Source of the DNA: RZYY01 sp036794825
Lineage (GTDB): Bacteria > Bacteroidota > Bacteroidia > Bacteroidales > 4484-276
Length of the DNA stretch: 64,000 bases
Direction of reading: 5' to 3'
Assembly: GCA_036794825.1 (NCBI GenBank)
Contig: DAIRGA010000006.1
Location: 104,247 to 168,246, forward strand
Part shown: positions 42,992 to 52,420 of the stretch, piece by piece
Layout: every line of letters starts with the position of its first letter
How positions within the stretch are numbered: the first letter of the stretch is position 1
Translations under genes and position numbers: made by a program
The notes under the pieces: generated by a model
Database searches by the model: none
The model's input: the letters and a program-made list of their open reading frames with translations, nothing else
Told to the model about the DNA's origin: nothing

Positions 42992-45900
42992 TCAATCTCC
43001 TTTTAACTGGTCGTGATATTCCGAAGGGCTAACACCAAACTGCTTTTTGAAGGCACGGGAGAAATAGGCGTTGTCGGAAAAGCCAACTTTATAGCAAATT
43101 TCGGAAACCGACCCAGCTTTTTCTTCAAGCAAATCAGCCGCTTTTTGAAGTCGGAATGAACGGATCAGTTGTCCGGGTGGTTGGTCAATTAGGGCATTGA
43201 GTTTACGGTTTAGTTGTGTAAGGCTCATATTTAAATTTTCTGCAAGCATTTCAACCGAGAATTGATCATCTCCATAATTTGATTCTATGATTTTTATGGT
43301 TTTTCCCAGAAATGCCTGGTCGGTCGAAAATGTGCTGACCTCGGCCGGACTGATGACCGATGATTTACTGAAACGCTTGCGCAGTTGCTCGCGCTGATGG
43401 ATCAGGTTTTTTACGGTGGCTCTCAGTTCTTTTGCACTGAATGGCTTGGTGAGATAGGCATCAACACCTGATTCGAGCCCTTCAATTTTGTCGTCAAGTC
43501 CGCTTCTGGCCGTCAGCATGACAAGGGGAATGTGGCTGGTTTTTTCATCTGTCCTGATCGCTTTACAGAACTGATAACCATCCATTTTGGGCATCATCAC
43601 ATCTGAGATGATCAGGTCAGGAACCTTTTCCTGAGCTATCATCACCCCCTCTTCTCCGTGGCGCGCCTCATTCACCTGGTAATCGCCTTCAAGTTGCTCC
43701 CGGATATACGATCGAACATCATCATTATCTTCTACAATCAGGATGATTTCCCTGCCACCAGGCGCCGGCTGATTGGATAAAACTGCTTCTGCCGGTTTTA
43801 CCGCTTCTTCAAAACCGGCAAGACCTGTTTCTTCAAAAGATTCAACATTGGAAGTCGTTTTTTCTCCGAAATCAACTGATCTTTCGTCTTCCACAGACAA
43901 GGTGATTAGGAACTCACATCCTTCGCCTTCGCTGCTTTTTACTGCCAACTTTCCTTTATGAAGTTCGACAAGTTCTTTGGCGAGCGCAAGTCCGATTCCA
44001 GTACCTTCATGCTCGCGTGTACTTGACCCGTCCACCTGATAAAAACGGTCGAAGATATTTTTCAGCCTGTCCTCCGGAATACCACAACCGGTATCTTTTA
44101 TACTGATCACAACCATCTTATTTTCTGTTAAAGTAATCGTGATTTGTATCCTTCCATATTCAGGTGTAAATTTGAACGCATTCGAAATATGATTGTTAAA
44201 CACCTTCTCCATTTTATCGGGATCAAATAGCACCGTAATATGATCTGTTGTAGCTACGAAACCGAGTTCAATTTTTTTTGTGGCTGCCAGAGATTCAAAT
44301 GAATAGAAAAGACTTTTCAGGAATGACACGATATTGTGCCTTGCCGCTTTGAGTTCCATACTTCCTGCTTCAAGCTTCGACAAATCGAGCAGTTCATTGA
44401 TCAAAGCCAGCAGCCTTCGGGCGTTGCGGTTTGCGATCTGTAATTTTCCTTTTTCTTTTGTGTCAATGGATGAAGACATCACGCTTTCAATTTGTCCTAA
44501 GATCAAAGTGAGCGGAGTACGGAATTCATGTGAGATGTTGGCGAAAAACTGTGATTTCAAGTGATCCAGATTACGGAGTGAATCTGTCGTTACTTTTTCA
44601 AGTTTCAGTTGGTTTCGGAGGAGGATTCGGTTCATTTCATATCGTCTCACCCCAAATAGCGCAAGAAAAAACAACGATATGTACAAGAGAAATGCCCACC
44701 ATGTAAACCACCAGGGGGGCAATATTTTGAAACTGTAACCGATAGGCTCGCTCCAAATGCCGTCAGGGCTTTTAGCCTGAAGTTTAAAAGTATATTTCCC
44801 CTGTCCGAGGTTAGCGTATTCAGCCACAGTTTTCTGGCTGAGCGGGCTCCACTGTTTATCTTTACCTTCGAGCATAAACTGGTACTGAACCAAAAATGGT
44901 TTAGTGGTTTCAATGCACACAAAATCAAAGCTAATGGTGTTGTGCGTGTAAGGTAATACCAGATTTTCGGGAATTGCATTGAACGGGCTGATGCGGTCGA
45001 AGCGGATTTTACTGAATTTCCTGATCAGCGTATCGCGTTCGGTTTCACTAAGCTGTTTACCGAAAACGCTTAATTCGTTATTTACATAAGCAGGTACGCT
45101 TTGGGGCGATTCGGGTCCGGAGCCTTCTTTTGCTCTTTGCAGGCTGCGCCAACTGATGTTTTCATGATTTATACCAATGCTCTGGATGATCACCTGTGGA
45201 GCATAGGCATTTCTGCGCACCTTTTTATAGTCGAAGCGCACCAGTTTATCTCCCGTTCCTGCCCAAACAACACCATGGCTGTCAATTACCATTGCGTAAT
45301 TGTTGCTTACATCTTTAATTGGGTAGCCGGTTTGCTGGTTAAAGTGTTCCACCCCATCTTTTGCAATCTTGTCTCCGTCTGCGCTCAATCCGCCTCTGAG
45401 GATGGTGAATCCTTTACTGGTGCCGATGATGATGTTGCCATCCTGATCTTCCAGAATGCCATAAATCACATCATTGGGAAGGCCATGCGCTGTGTTGATG
45501 GTTTCAAAAATATTTTGCTCAATTTGAGTTGCATCGCTCAAGCTCAACATTTCCATCCATTTTTTTCTGATGATGGAAACACCTCCGCCCCAGCCTCCGA
45601 TGAGCAGGTTGCCATTCCTGTCCTGGGTTACGATAGATAATTTGTTATCGGGCAGCCCTTGTGCTGTAGTAAAGTTGATGAAGTTTTCACCATCGAACCT
45701 GCTTAATCCTCCCCGGGTTGCAAACCAGATTGCACCGGAATTATCTTCATGAATGTTCCAAACGGTGTTGTGCACTAGCCCCTGCTCCGGGGTGTAATTC
45801 GTAAAAGATTTGCCATCAAATCTGCTCAATCCACCTTCGTAAGTTCCAAACCAGATATTGCCTTTGCTATCTTCTTCAAGGCTGATCACACTATTTGTAA

Positions 45901-47389
45901 TCAGTCCCTGCACTGTGGTCCAGGTCGTAATAAATTTGTTGTTGAATTTGCTTAAACCATTTCCAGAACCGAACCACAGGTTGCCGGCTTTATCAATAAT
46001 CATATTCATAGCATCACCTGCTGTAAGAAATCGGGCATCTATGAAATTTATAAAATATCCCTTATTCTTCTTCTGTGGGTCTTTCGTGTATTTTGTGAGC
46101 CCCCCGTCTTCTGCACTAATCCATATATCACCGTTATGATCTTCGGTTGCTGAAAAAACGGTTTTGCCGGGAAGCCCTTGTCTGGCCGTATATTCAATCG
46201 TACTTCTGCCTTCAAATTTGCTCAATCCACTTCCCTTTGTACCAAACCAAATGCTGCCGGCATTGTCTTCAACCATACAGACAACAACGTTGCTTACCAA
46301 CCCCTGCTCAGAGGTATAGTTGATAAATGAGGAATCTTCTTTTTTAAATTCAGAAACCCCCTCCTCCGACCCCAGCCAGATGTTGCCTGCGCTATCCTCC
46401 AGAATACTTTCGATTGTATTGCTTATCAGCCCGTCATGTTTTGTAAACGTTGTTACAGCAGATTTGCCCATTCGAATGTTGGCAGCATCAAACCTTACGG
46501 CTCCTTTGCTGGTTCCGAACCAAATCATCCCGTCTCGGTCTTCAGCCATGCAATAAACAATTTCATTTTCCAGGCCGGTTATTTCAGAATAATCAATAAA
46601 TACGGTTTCGTCAGGGTTGAGAGCACCAGGATTGAACCGGAATATGCCCTTGTGTCCGGAAATCCAAAGATAGCCCTTGTGATCTTCAATAATATTTCCA
46701 ATGTAATCACCGGTTATGCCTTGCCAATCCTTGTAATTGATAAATTGACTTTTCCCGTTATCTTTTTGTGTCGGATCGTATCTGCTCAAACCGCCCCGGG
46801 TAGCAAGCCAGATGGTTCCCTTTGAATCCACAAGAATTCTGTTAACGTGGTTATTGGGAAGCCCTTGCGCGATGGTGAAATTTTCGAAAAATACACCGTT
46901 GTATTTGCTTGCGCCTCCATAGGTGCTGAACCAAAGGTTTCCCTCACTGTCCTCGGTAATTGCCTCAACGAGGTTGTGGATTAAACCATGAGATGAGTTG
47001 TAAGTTGCAAATGATTTCCCATCGTATTTGCTTACGCCATTCCCAAATGTGCCAAACCAAAGATTCCCGGTTTTGTCTTTGAACCCGCTGAGAATACTGC
47101 TCAATGCCAGACCATCGTCGGTATTGAAGTTTTGCATGGTGATAAAAAAGTCAGCCGGCTGTGTTACGGGCGAAGGCTTTTTGGATAAATCTATGGTTTC
47201 AGGGGGAGGTTTCTTGGCTAATGAATGAACCACCGGATGGCCAGCTTTTATCACAATTGGTGGACTGATGGTTTTAGTTTGGGAAAATTCGTTCCGGCCG
47301 ATTGGCTTAGGGTCCTGATTGCAGGCTGCAAGGGAAATGAGCAGCACACCTGCCCAAAATAGGAAAACCGCTTTTTGTTGACTATTCAT
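42992..47389 (-). CDS. hybrid two-component system sensor kinase/response regulator (HTCS)
   Basis: A 1465-residue one-protein signalling system. It begins with a lipoprotein-like signal (LAAC, Cys23), then about 14 Reg_prop propeller repeats (WFGTxGGLSRFDG pattern, roughly 75-715), a Y_Y_Y domain (about 825-890), one transmembrane helix (893-913), a HisKA domain with H954 (NISHEFRTP), HATPase (N and G boxes DTGCGIP, GTGIGLAL), a receiver with D1263 (ISDVMMPKMDG) and an AraC-type HTH at the end. In Bacteroidota such proteins sense glycans and switch on susCD loci, but no such locus is within the window, so target and ligand are open. Confidence 0.95.
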   Translation of the reverse strand: MNSQQKAVFLFWAGVLLISLAACNQDPKPIGRNEFSQTKTISPPIVIKAGHPVVHSLAKKPPPETIDLSKKPSPVTQPADFFITMQNFNTDDGLALSSILSGFKDKTGNLWFGTFGNGVSKYDGKSFATYNSSHGLIHNLVEAITEDSEGNLWFSTYGGASKYNGVFFENFTIAQGLPNNHVNRILVDSKGTIWLATRGGLSRYDPTQKDNGKSQFINYKDWQGITGDYIGNIIEDHKGYLWISGHKGIFRFNPGALNPDETVFIDYSEITGLENEIVYCMAEDRDGMIWFGTSKGAVRFDAANIRMGKSAVTTFTKHDGLISNTIESILEDSAGNIWLGSEEGVSEFKKEDSSFINYTSEQGLVSNVVVCMVEDNAGSIWFGTKGSGLSKFEGRSTIEYTARQGLPGKTVFSATEDHNGDIWISAEDGGLTKYTKDPQKKNKGYFINFIDARFLTAGDAMNMIIDKAGNLWFGSGNGLSKFNNKFITTWTTVQGLITNSVISLEEDSKGNIWFGTYEGGLSRFDGKSFTNYTPEQGLVHNTVWNIHEDNSGAIWFATRGGLSRFDGENFINFTTAQGLPDNKLSIVTQDRNGNLLIGGWGGGVSIIRKKWMEMLSLSDATQIEQNIFETINTAHGLPNDVIYGILEDQDGNIIIGTSKGFTILRGGLSADGDKIAKDGVEHFNQQTGYPIKDVSNNYAMVIDSHGVVWAGTGDKLVRFDYKKVRRNAYAPQVIIQSIGINHENISWRSLQRAKEGSGPESPQSVPAYVNNELSVFGKQLSETERDTLIRKFSKIRFDRISPFNAIPENLVLPYTHNTISFDFVCIETTKPFLVQYQFMLEGKDKQWSPLSQKTVAEYANLGQGKYTFKLQAKSPDGIWSEPIGYSFKILPPWWFTWWAFLLYISLFFLALFGVRRYEMNRILLRNQLKLEKVTTDSLRNLDHLKSQFFANISHEFRTPLTLILGQIESVMSSSIDTKEKGKLQIANRNARRLLALINELLDLSKLEAGSMELKAARHNIVSFLKSLFYSFESLAATKKIELGFVATTDHITVLFDPDKMEKVFNNHISNAFKFTPEYGRIQITITLTENKMVVISIKDTGCGIPEDRLKNIFDRFYQVDGSSTREHEGTGIGLALAKELVELHKGKLAVKSSEGEGCEFLITLSVEDERSVDFGEKTTSNVESFEETGLAGFEEAVKPAEAVLSNQPAPGGREIILIVEDNDDVRSYIREQLEGDYQVNEARHGEEGVMIAQEKVPDLIISDVMMPKMDGYQFCKAIRTDEKTSHIPLVMLTARSGLDDKIEGLESGVDAYLTKPFSAKELRATVKNLIHQREQLRKRFSKSSVISPAEVSTFSTDQAFLGKTIKIIESNYGDDQFSVEMLAENLNMSLTQLNRKLNALIDQPPGQLIRSFRLQKAADLLEEKAGSVSEICYKVGFSDNAYFSRAFKKQFGVSPSEYHDQLKGD

Positions 47390-47821
47390 ATACCTGCGGC
47401 TGTTTCATTGTTTTTAAAACCATCATTTTAGTTAAAGCGGCAGCAACACGGTGATTGTTGTTCCTTCATTTCTATCGAGGTTACCTTCGTTTCTCTGCTA
47501 TGCGGCATCACAAGATTATAACTCAAACCCAACCCTTTGGTGTAAGTGCCTGTCATTCTTCCATTGGAATGCCTTTGGCACGAACACCCGCATGATAAGA
47601 CGCAGTCGGGCAGGGATGGAGGAAGCACAATTCATTTTTTTGTAGTTCAATATTTACCGGGCACCAAAGAATATATAACCTGTGATTAACAGCTGGTTTG
47701 AAGTTTTGTTTAAAAATTGCGGTTAAATGATTGTAATCCCGTCAATTGCCAATCACCAGTTACATCCTCTTATTAGGTAGAAATTAAAGCCGACTGTTTG
47801 ATCATACAAATCAAGAAGGAA
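47390..47821. other. 432-nt intergenic region, no confident gene
   Basis: Between the hybrid regulator and rdgB. A 66-codon minus-strand frame (47428-47628), rich in Cys and Ser, has no recognisable domain and an opposite-strand frame of similar length overlaps it, so neither is called. It presumably holds the promoter of the hybrid regulator. A remnant of a former gene cannot be excluded. Confidence 0.4.
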
Positions 47822-48418
47822 TTACTGGCCGGATGATCCTTCGCCCTTAAGAAATTCGATCAACCGCTGAACAGCCTTAGCACGGTGACTGATTTTGTTC
47901 TTTTCTTCTGCGCTCATTTCAGCGAATGTCTGGCTCTGGCCTTCCGGTTTGAATATTGGATCGTATCCAAAACCACTTTTCCCTACTTTATGATAGATTA
48001 TTTCGCCCTCAACAACTCCCTCAAAGAATAATTCCCGCACTCCCAAAACGAGGGAAATAACAGTTTTGAATCGGGCACTCCGGTTTTCAGAATCGCCCAT
48101 TTCCGAAAGCACTTTCTTAATATTATCTTCAGAATTACAATGTTCGCCGGCGTAGCGTGCCGATTTTACTCCCGGCCTTCCTTCAAGTGCATCAATCTCA
48201 AGTCCTGTGTCATCTGCAAAACAATCCATGCCTGTCCTGTCATGAATAAACCTGGCTTTCTGTAATGCGTTTTCGTGCAGGGTTTCGAAATCCTCTGGGA
48301 TTTCTGCCTTTAATCCAATGTCATTCAAACTGAGAATTTCAATTTCAGCCCCCGCGACACTTCTGATTTCCTCCAGTTTATGGCTGTTGTTAGTGGCAAA
48401 AACAAGTTTTCTTCTCAT
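47822..48418 (-). CDS. rdgB: non-canonical purine NTP pyrophosphatase RdgB/HAM1
   Basis: Hydrolyses dITP, XTP and similar to keep them out of DNA. The substrate loop is FATNNSHKLEEI, the metal and base sites are FADDTGLEIDAL and SARYAGE, and the C-terminal motif is GFGYDPIFKPEG followed by SHRAKA. Length 198 is normal. A strong hairpin terminator of the upstream GDSL gene separates the two, so it is probably its own transcription unit. Confidence 0.95.
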   Translation of the reverse strand: MRRKLVFATNNSHKLEEIRSVAGAEIEILSLNDIGLKAEIPEDFETLHENALQKARFIHDRTGMDCFADDTGLEIDALEGRPGVKSARYAGEHCNSEDNIKKVLSEMGDSENRSARFKTVISLVLGVRELFFEGVVEGEIIYHKVGKSGFGYDPIFKPEGQSQTFAEMSAEEKNKISHRAKAVQRLIEFLKGEGSSGQ

Positions 48419-48422
48419 GGTA

Positions 48423-48466
48423 AAAATTAAAAAACCCCAGAAGCATTATTCATGCTGCCGGGGTTT
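48423..48466 (-). terminator. intrinsic terminator after the GDSL lipase gene
   Basis: On the minus strand AAACCCC pairs with GGGGTTT, with an inner AGCAT/ATGCT stem, followed by a TTTTTTAATTTTT tract. It sits 24 nt after the stop of the GDSL gene and immediately before rdgB. Confidence 0.8.
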
Positions 48467-48489
48467 GTATGTTGACTATTTTTCATTCA

Positions 48490-49809
48490 TTAATAATAGA
48501 AAAGCCCTGAGTAGTACACCGGACTTACCTCTTTGAGGGCTGAGCCGTATTTTGCATTGATGGATTTAATAAACTCATTGGCAACCATCGCTGCAGCCTG
48601 ACCAGTGATGTGAACTCCATCCAGCGAGAAAGTATTCCCGGTAACGTATGTGCCGGTGAATTTGATTCCATCGCGGGTAATACCTTCGCTTGCAACTTTT
48701 TCCATTAAAGCCTTGGTATCAACATAAGCCAGGTCGAATTGGCTGGCGAGGGTCATCAGGATATTGTTGTAGGAATCGGTGGCACTTTTTATTCTGTCAA
48801 TTTCTGCCTGGGTAAGCACATATCTGTCGGGAATTGGTGTCAGGCTCCCAAAGCCATTATTGATTATAGAATCGGTGGGAAGCGTTAGCAGAAAAAGTTC
48901 GTCAGCTTTCATTTGTCTCATACCCCATGGGAGTTCCTTATCAGCAATCACAAAAGGATTTTGACCCAGCTGGAAGGCAAGTGTATCGGTGGATCCCATC
49001 ATTTTGATAAATGCATTTAGCGGAGCATAACCGAAGTTTAATGCTGCAACCTGCTGAGGTTGAGTAAGAACAAGCCCATTATACGGAAGCTGGGTATTCA
49101 TGAAAGAGAAATAAGGAATACTGGTGATATCCGGGACATTAGCCACAGCACCTTTTGCTCCGTTAGCGGTGAGTTGCTGCAACACAGCACCCATAACCAC
49201 CTGGAAAAGAGCAGGATTTGTTATGCTGTCCGAAGCTCCACCTGCTGCTGCATAAACCAAAACATCATTTGAACCGACCCAACAGGTGAAGAATGTCGGG
49301 TTTTGGGCAACAGCTTCGCCAAGTACCGTGGAAACGCCTGGCTGTGCTGCAAACCTTCGGTAATAAGGATTTAAATTGCTGTAAGCTTCTGCACCAGGTA
49401 CAAGGTGAAACGATTTGATACCGGGAACCCCTAAATTGTTGAAGGGGCCATCGCTGGCAATGGAGTTGAAGTTTGCAGGATTAACAGGAACTCCGGCAGG
49501 TACTGGCCTCTGTGCAGCTGCATTCAGCAGCATTCGTCTGCCAAAACCATACTCATCAAGCATCATCGGTTGTTTAAACTCTCCGCCACCGACTGCCAAC
49601 ATCTGGTTAGCCAGAATGGATGGGTAGGAGTTATTCTGCCCTGAAATGAAAAGCTCAGAATCGGTAAAACCAGCAGTTAGTGAGTTGCCGATGGCTACAT
49701 ATTTCGAAAAATCCGCACTGCCAGCAGTTGTTGTTGCATCATCGAGTTCGGGCTTGCATGCAAAAAGTAATGCTGCAATTAATAGTAGGAATAAATTCTT
49801 TATATTCAT
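48490..49809 (-). CDS. SGNH/GDSL-type lipase lipoprotein
   Basis: A 439-residue envelope lipoprotein with signal LLFAC (Cys18). The nucleophile block I reads AIGNSLTAG (GNSL for GDSL), block III is WVGSNDVLVYA, and the C-terminal DxxH motif is DGVHIT. It probably hydrolyses an ester, perhaps a fatty-acyl one, because it lies 19 nt downstream of a FadL-type porin gene on the same strand. This pairing of GDSL lipoprotein and FadL recurs in Bacteroidota. Exact substrate unknown. Confidence 0.9.
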   Translation of the reverse strand: MNIKNLFLLLIAALLFACKPELDDATTTAGSADFSKYVAIGNSLTAGFTDSELFISGQNNSYPSILANQMLAVGGGEFKQPMMLDEYGFGRRMLLNAAAQRPVPAGVPVNPANFNSIASDGPFNNLGVPGIKSFHLVPGAEAYSNLNPYYRRFAAQPGVSTVLGEAVAQNPTFFTCWVGSNDVLVYAAAGGASDSITNPALFQVVMGAVLQQLTANGAKGAVANVPDITSIPYFSFMNTQLPYNGLVLTQPQQVAALNFGYAPLNAFIKMMGSTDTLAFQLGQNPFVIADKELPWGMRQMKADELFLLTLPTDSIINNGFGSLTPIPDRYVLTQAEIDRIKSATDSYNNILMTLASQFDLAYVDTKALMEKVASEGITRDGIKFTGTYVTGNTFSLDGVHITGQAAAMVANEFIKSINAKYGSALKEVSPVYYSGLFYY

Positions 49810-49828
49810 GGTAATGATGTGTTTAAGA

Positions 49829-51052
49829 TTAGAAATTATAGGTTAAACCGACTCCTGGAATGATGGTTCTGGATTTGTAATCTCCCTTGAAGTTCGCCGG
49901 CACATAGGATTTGGAGGCCTGCTTTGTTTCGAGATGGAGATAAGAGATATCAATGGCGAAATTCTCGATCGGATATATTGACAATCCGGCTGAGATGCCG
50001 AGAGTGGTAAGACTTGGTGTTTCAGGAGTAAAATAATCTTCGTTGGTTGGTGTGGGGTCGTAATACATCCCCAAACGACCGGTTACAATGTCGCTGAATT
50101 TGTATTCAGCGCCAATTCTTCCGATAAGTGAATTCGAATACAGGCGGGGATTACTTGAGTTGAGTAAATCAGGCTGCTCTTCGAATGTGAATTTCAGGCT
50201 GTCGTAAACTTCCCAGAAAACGTAGTTGGCTTCGATGGCCAGTAGGAGTTTTTCGGTGGCCTGGAAAGAAACTCCAAAATCGAGGTTGGCTGGTAATGGC
50301 AGGTCAGCGCTGAACTTATTTTCTACAGGAATGATAGGCTGGATTGAAGTAGGGAGTGTGAATTTTGCCTCGCCATCTTCAACCGACATTATGATCTCCG
50401 AACGATAGTTCAATCCAAAACTCCACTTATCACCCGGAGTTACCATAATACCAACATTATAGCCGTATTCCATTGCATCACCGGTGAGGTTTGCCTGTCC
50501 CTCCACTGCCGGGCTGTTGTAGGGTACCGCTCTGTTGAGTTCCACGGTTCCTGATGAAATAACAAGCCCTGCTCCGATGCTGAAGACATCTCCAAATTTA
50601 TAGGAAAGCGTAGGTTGAATAAAGATTGCTTTGAGGGATAGATCTTGTACCAGGGAGGCTCCAATCCAATCATCTCCCCAAACCGACGAACTGCCGTAAG
50701 GTGTGTAAGCGCCGATACCAAAACCCAGTTTTTTGGTGATCATTGCAGATCCGTAAAAACTGAACGGTGTACCCACGGGATTGTCGTTGTAAACAGTATT
50801 AGGGTCGCCATCGAGCCTGAAACCCACCTTGTTGAAAATCGGACTGAATCCTGCCGAGAAACTCCATTTTCCGTTGATGCTGGACAGACCAGCCGGATTG
50901 TAGAACAAGCTGCTTGCATCACCGCGCAGCGAGGTTCCGATCAATCCCATACCGGTTTGCCGCTGTCCCTGCAGCCGCACCTGGTAGCCGCCGGCATAAA
51001 GCATGCCTGCTGTAATCGAAATCAATAAAATTAAAATCGAAAAACGTCTCAT
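49829..51052 (-). CDS. OmpP1/FadL/TodX family outer membrane transporter
   Basis: A 407-residue outer-membrane barrel for hydrophobic compounds such as long-chain fatty acids. The signal peptide ends near GMLYAGGYQVRLQGQRQTGM; the mature start with its GxR/Q-rich hatch segment (TSLRGDASSLFYNPAG) is typical of the family, as are the 14 or so alternating strands and the final aromatic residue (GLTYNF). It forms a pair with the GDSL lipoprotein downstream. An upstream CGAAAGTA near 51085 resembles a -7 element with one mismatch. Confidence 0.93.
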   Translation of the reverse strand: MRRFSILILLISITAGMLYAGGYQVRLQGQRQTGMGLIGTSLRGDASSLFYNPAGLSSINGKWSFSAGFSPIFNKVGFRLDGDPNTVYNDNPVGTPFSFYGSAMITKKLGFGIGAYTPYGSSSVWGDDWIGASLVQDLSLKAIFIQPTLSYKFGDVFSIGAGLVISSGTVELNRAVPYNSPAVEGQANLTGDAMEYGYNVGIMVTPGDKWSFGLNYRSEIIMSVEDGEAKFTLPTSIQPIIPVENKFSADLPLPANLDFGVSFQATEKLLLAIEANYVFWEVYDSLKFTFEEQPDLLNSSNPRLYSNSLIGRIGAEYKFSDIVTGRLGMYYDPTPTNEDYFTPETPSLTTLGISAGLSIYPIENFAIDISYLHLETKQASKSYVPANFKGDYKSRTIIPGVGLTYNF

Positions 51053-51301
51053 AAATAGTGATTTAAATGATTAAAAAATTGGCGGCGAAAGTATAACAAT
51101 TGCAGGGAACTAAATGAAAGTTAAGCGCCTCAACCCATTTAAAATATGTTAATTACTGCATATTATCAGCAATTACGCAATCCTGACTGGCTTCTCCTTA
51201 TCAACATTCTAATTTATAATGAATGGAAATAAGGGAGGAATGATCGTTAAATCCGGAATAAATCGGACTTTTGCAGCTCAATTCACTTCAAAAATTCTTC
51301 A

Positions 51302-52420
51302 ATGATGAAAACGGATTTATCAGAAAGCATGGCGTTGATTGACGGCTCAAGGCTGATCATCGAGTCGCTGGCACGCGCCGGCGCCGACGCTTTTATCGGC
51401 TACCCGATCACTCCTGCCAACCTGCTTTACCAGTACAGCGGCCAGCGGATGGAGATAATGCTCGCCGCCCCGGACGAAATTTCTACCCTGCAGTGGATGT
51501 CAGGGCTCTCTGCTACCGGAAGAATCCCGGTAACAGCTACTTCATTTCCCGGATTTGCATTAATGGTCGAATCTATCAACATGGCCTACATGATGGAACT
51601 CCCGATGGTAATAATCCTGGTGCAACGACTAGGACCTGCCACCGGAACCGCCACCAACGGAGCTCAGGGTGATTTGCTGTTGTTAAATGGGATGATTTCC
51701 GGTGGACATCCAATACCGGTAGTTTGCACCTCCGACTTTGAAGATTGCTGGAGCCTCGCTGCCGAATCGGTGAAAATTGCCGTCCAGATGCGAACACCAG
51801 TTATCCTGCTCACATCAAAAGAGGAAGTGATGACCTTCAAAAGTTTCGATCTTTCAAAACTTGAGAAGATCGAAAAGTCAGATCATAAATTTTACGACAA
51901 GGATTGTGAGTACAAATCCTACAAGCCTACTGACATGGTTCCTGATTTTCTTCCACTTACGCAAAATCGCCACCAGGTAAGGATCAATGCTTCCACGCAC
52001 GACCAGATGGGTATTCTTCAGCATTCAACCGACGAAGCCCTGGCCAACACCCGCCGTTTAGAGGAGAAAATCCGGGAAAAGATGAAGTCACATCTTATCT
52101 ACACCTACGACCGGCAGGAAGGCGCTGAGGCGATTGTAGTCTCCTATGGAATCACTGCTTCTGCAGCAAAGGATGCAGTGAGTGAACTTCGACAAGCTGG
52201 AAGGAAGGTTTCGCTGCTCATTCCCAAAACATTATTACCGGTTCCTGCAGCCTATTTAGATATTCTTGATAATTACCAGCGTATTGTTATTGCTGAAGAA
52301 AACATGAACAATCAATTGGGTAGCCTGCTCTTTGGGGTTAGTAAACCCGAAAGACTAAGATTTACCGGCGCTTTGGGAAAAATGATCACACCAGAACAAA
52401 TTATTGAGGAGGTAAAATAA
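51302..52420 (+). CDS. 2-oxoacid:ferredoxin oxidoreductase, alpha subunit (VorB/KorA-like)
   Basis: Pyrimidine-binding and transketolase C-terminal parts of a TPP-dependent oxidoreductase that oxidises 2-oxoacids (branched-chain or 2-oxoglutarate) to acyl-CoA with ferredoxin. The start GSRLIIESLARAGADAFIGYPITPANLLY and the EISTLQWMSGLSATG segment are the usual POR alpha N-terminus; the C-terminal part AEAIVVSYGITASAAKDAV is domain II. Length 372 is as expected for the short VorB-type alpha. Its stop overlaps the start of the beta-gamma gene (TAATG), so the two are translationally coupled. Confidence 0.92.
   Translation: MMKTDLSESMALIDGSRLIIESLARAGADAFIGYPITPANLLYQYSGQRMEIMLAAPDEISTLQWMSGLSATGRIPVTATSFPGFALMVESINMAYMMELPMVIILVQRLGPATGTATNGAQGDLLLLNGMISGGHPIPVVCTSDFEDCWSLAAESVKIAVQMRTPVILLTSKEEVMTFKSFDLSKLEKIEKSDHKFYDKDCEYKSYKPTDMVPDFLPLTQNRHQVRINASTHDQMGILQHSTDEALANTRRLEEKIREKMKSHLIYTYDRQEGAEAIVVSYGITASAAKDAVSELRQAGRKVSLLIPKTLLPVPAAYLDILDNYQRIVIAEENMNNQLGSLLFGVSKPERLRFTGALGKMITPEQIIEEVK

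Noticed and set aside
45101..45640. A 179-codon plus-strand frame inside the hybrid regulator gene
   Set aside because: It is antisense to the repetitive propeller region; repeats in one frame produce long open frames opposite.
47428..47628. Minus-strand 66-codon frame upstream of the hybrid regulator
   Set aside because: No domain, odd Cys/Ser-rich composition, overlapped by an equally long plus-strand frame; described only as intergenic.
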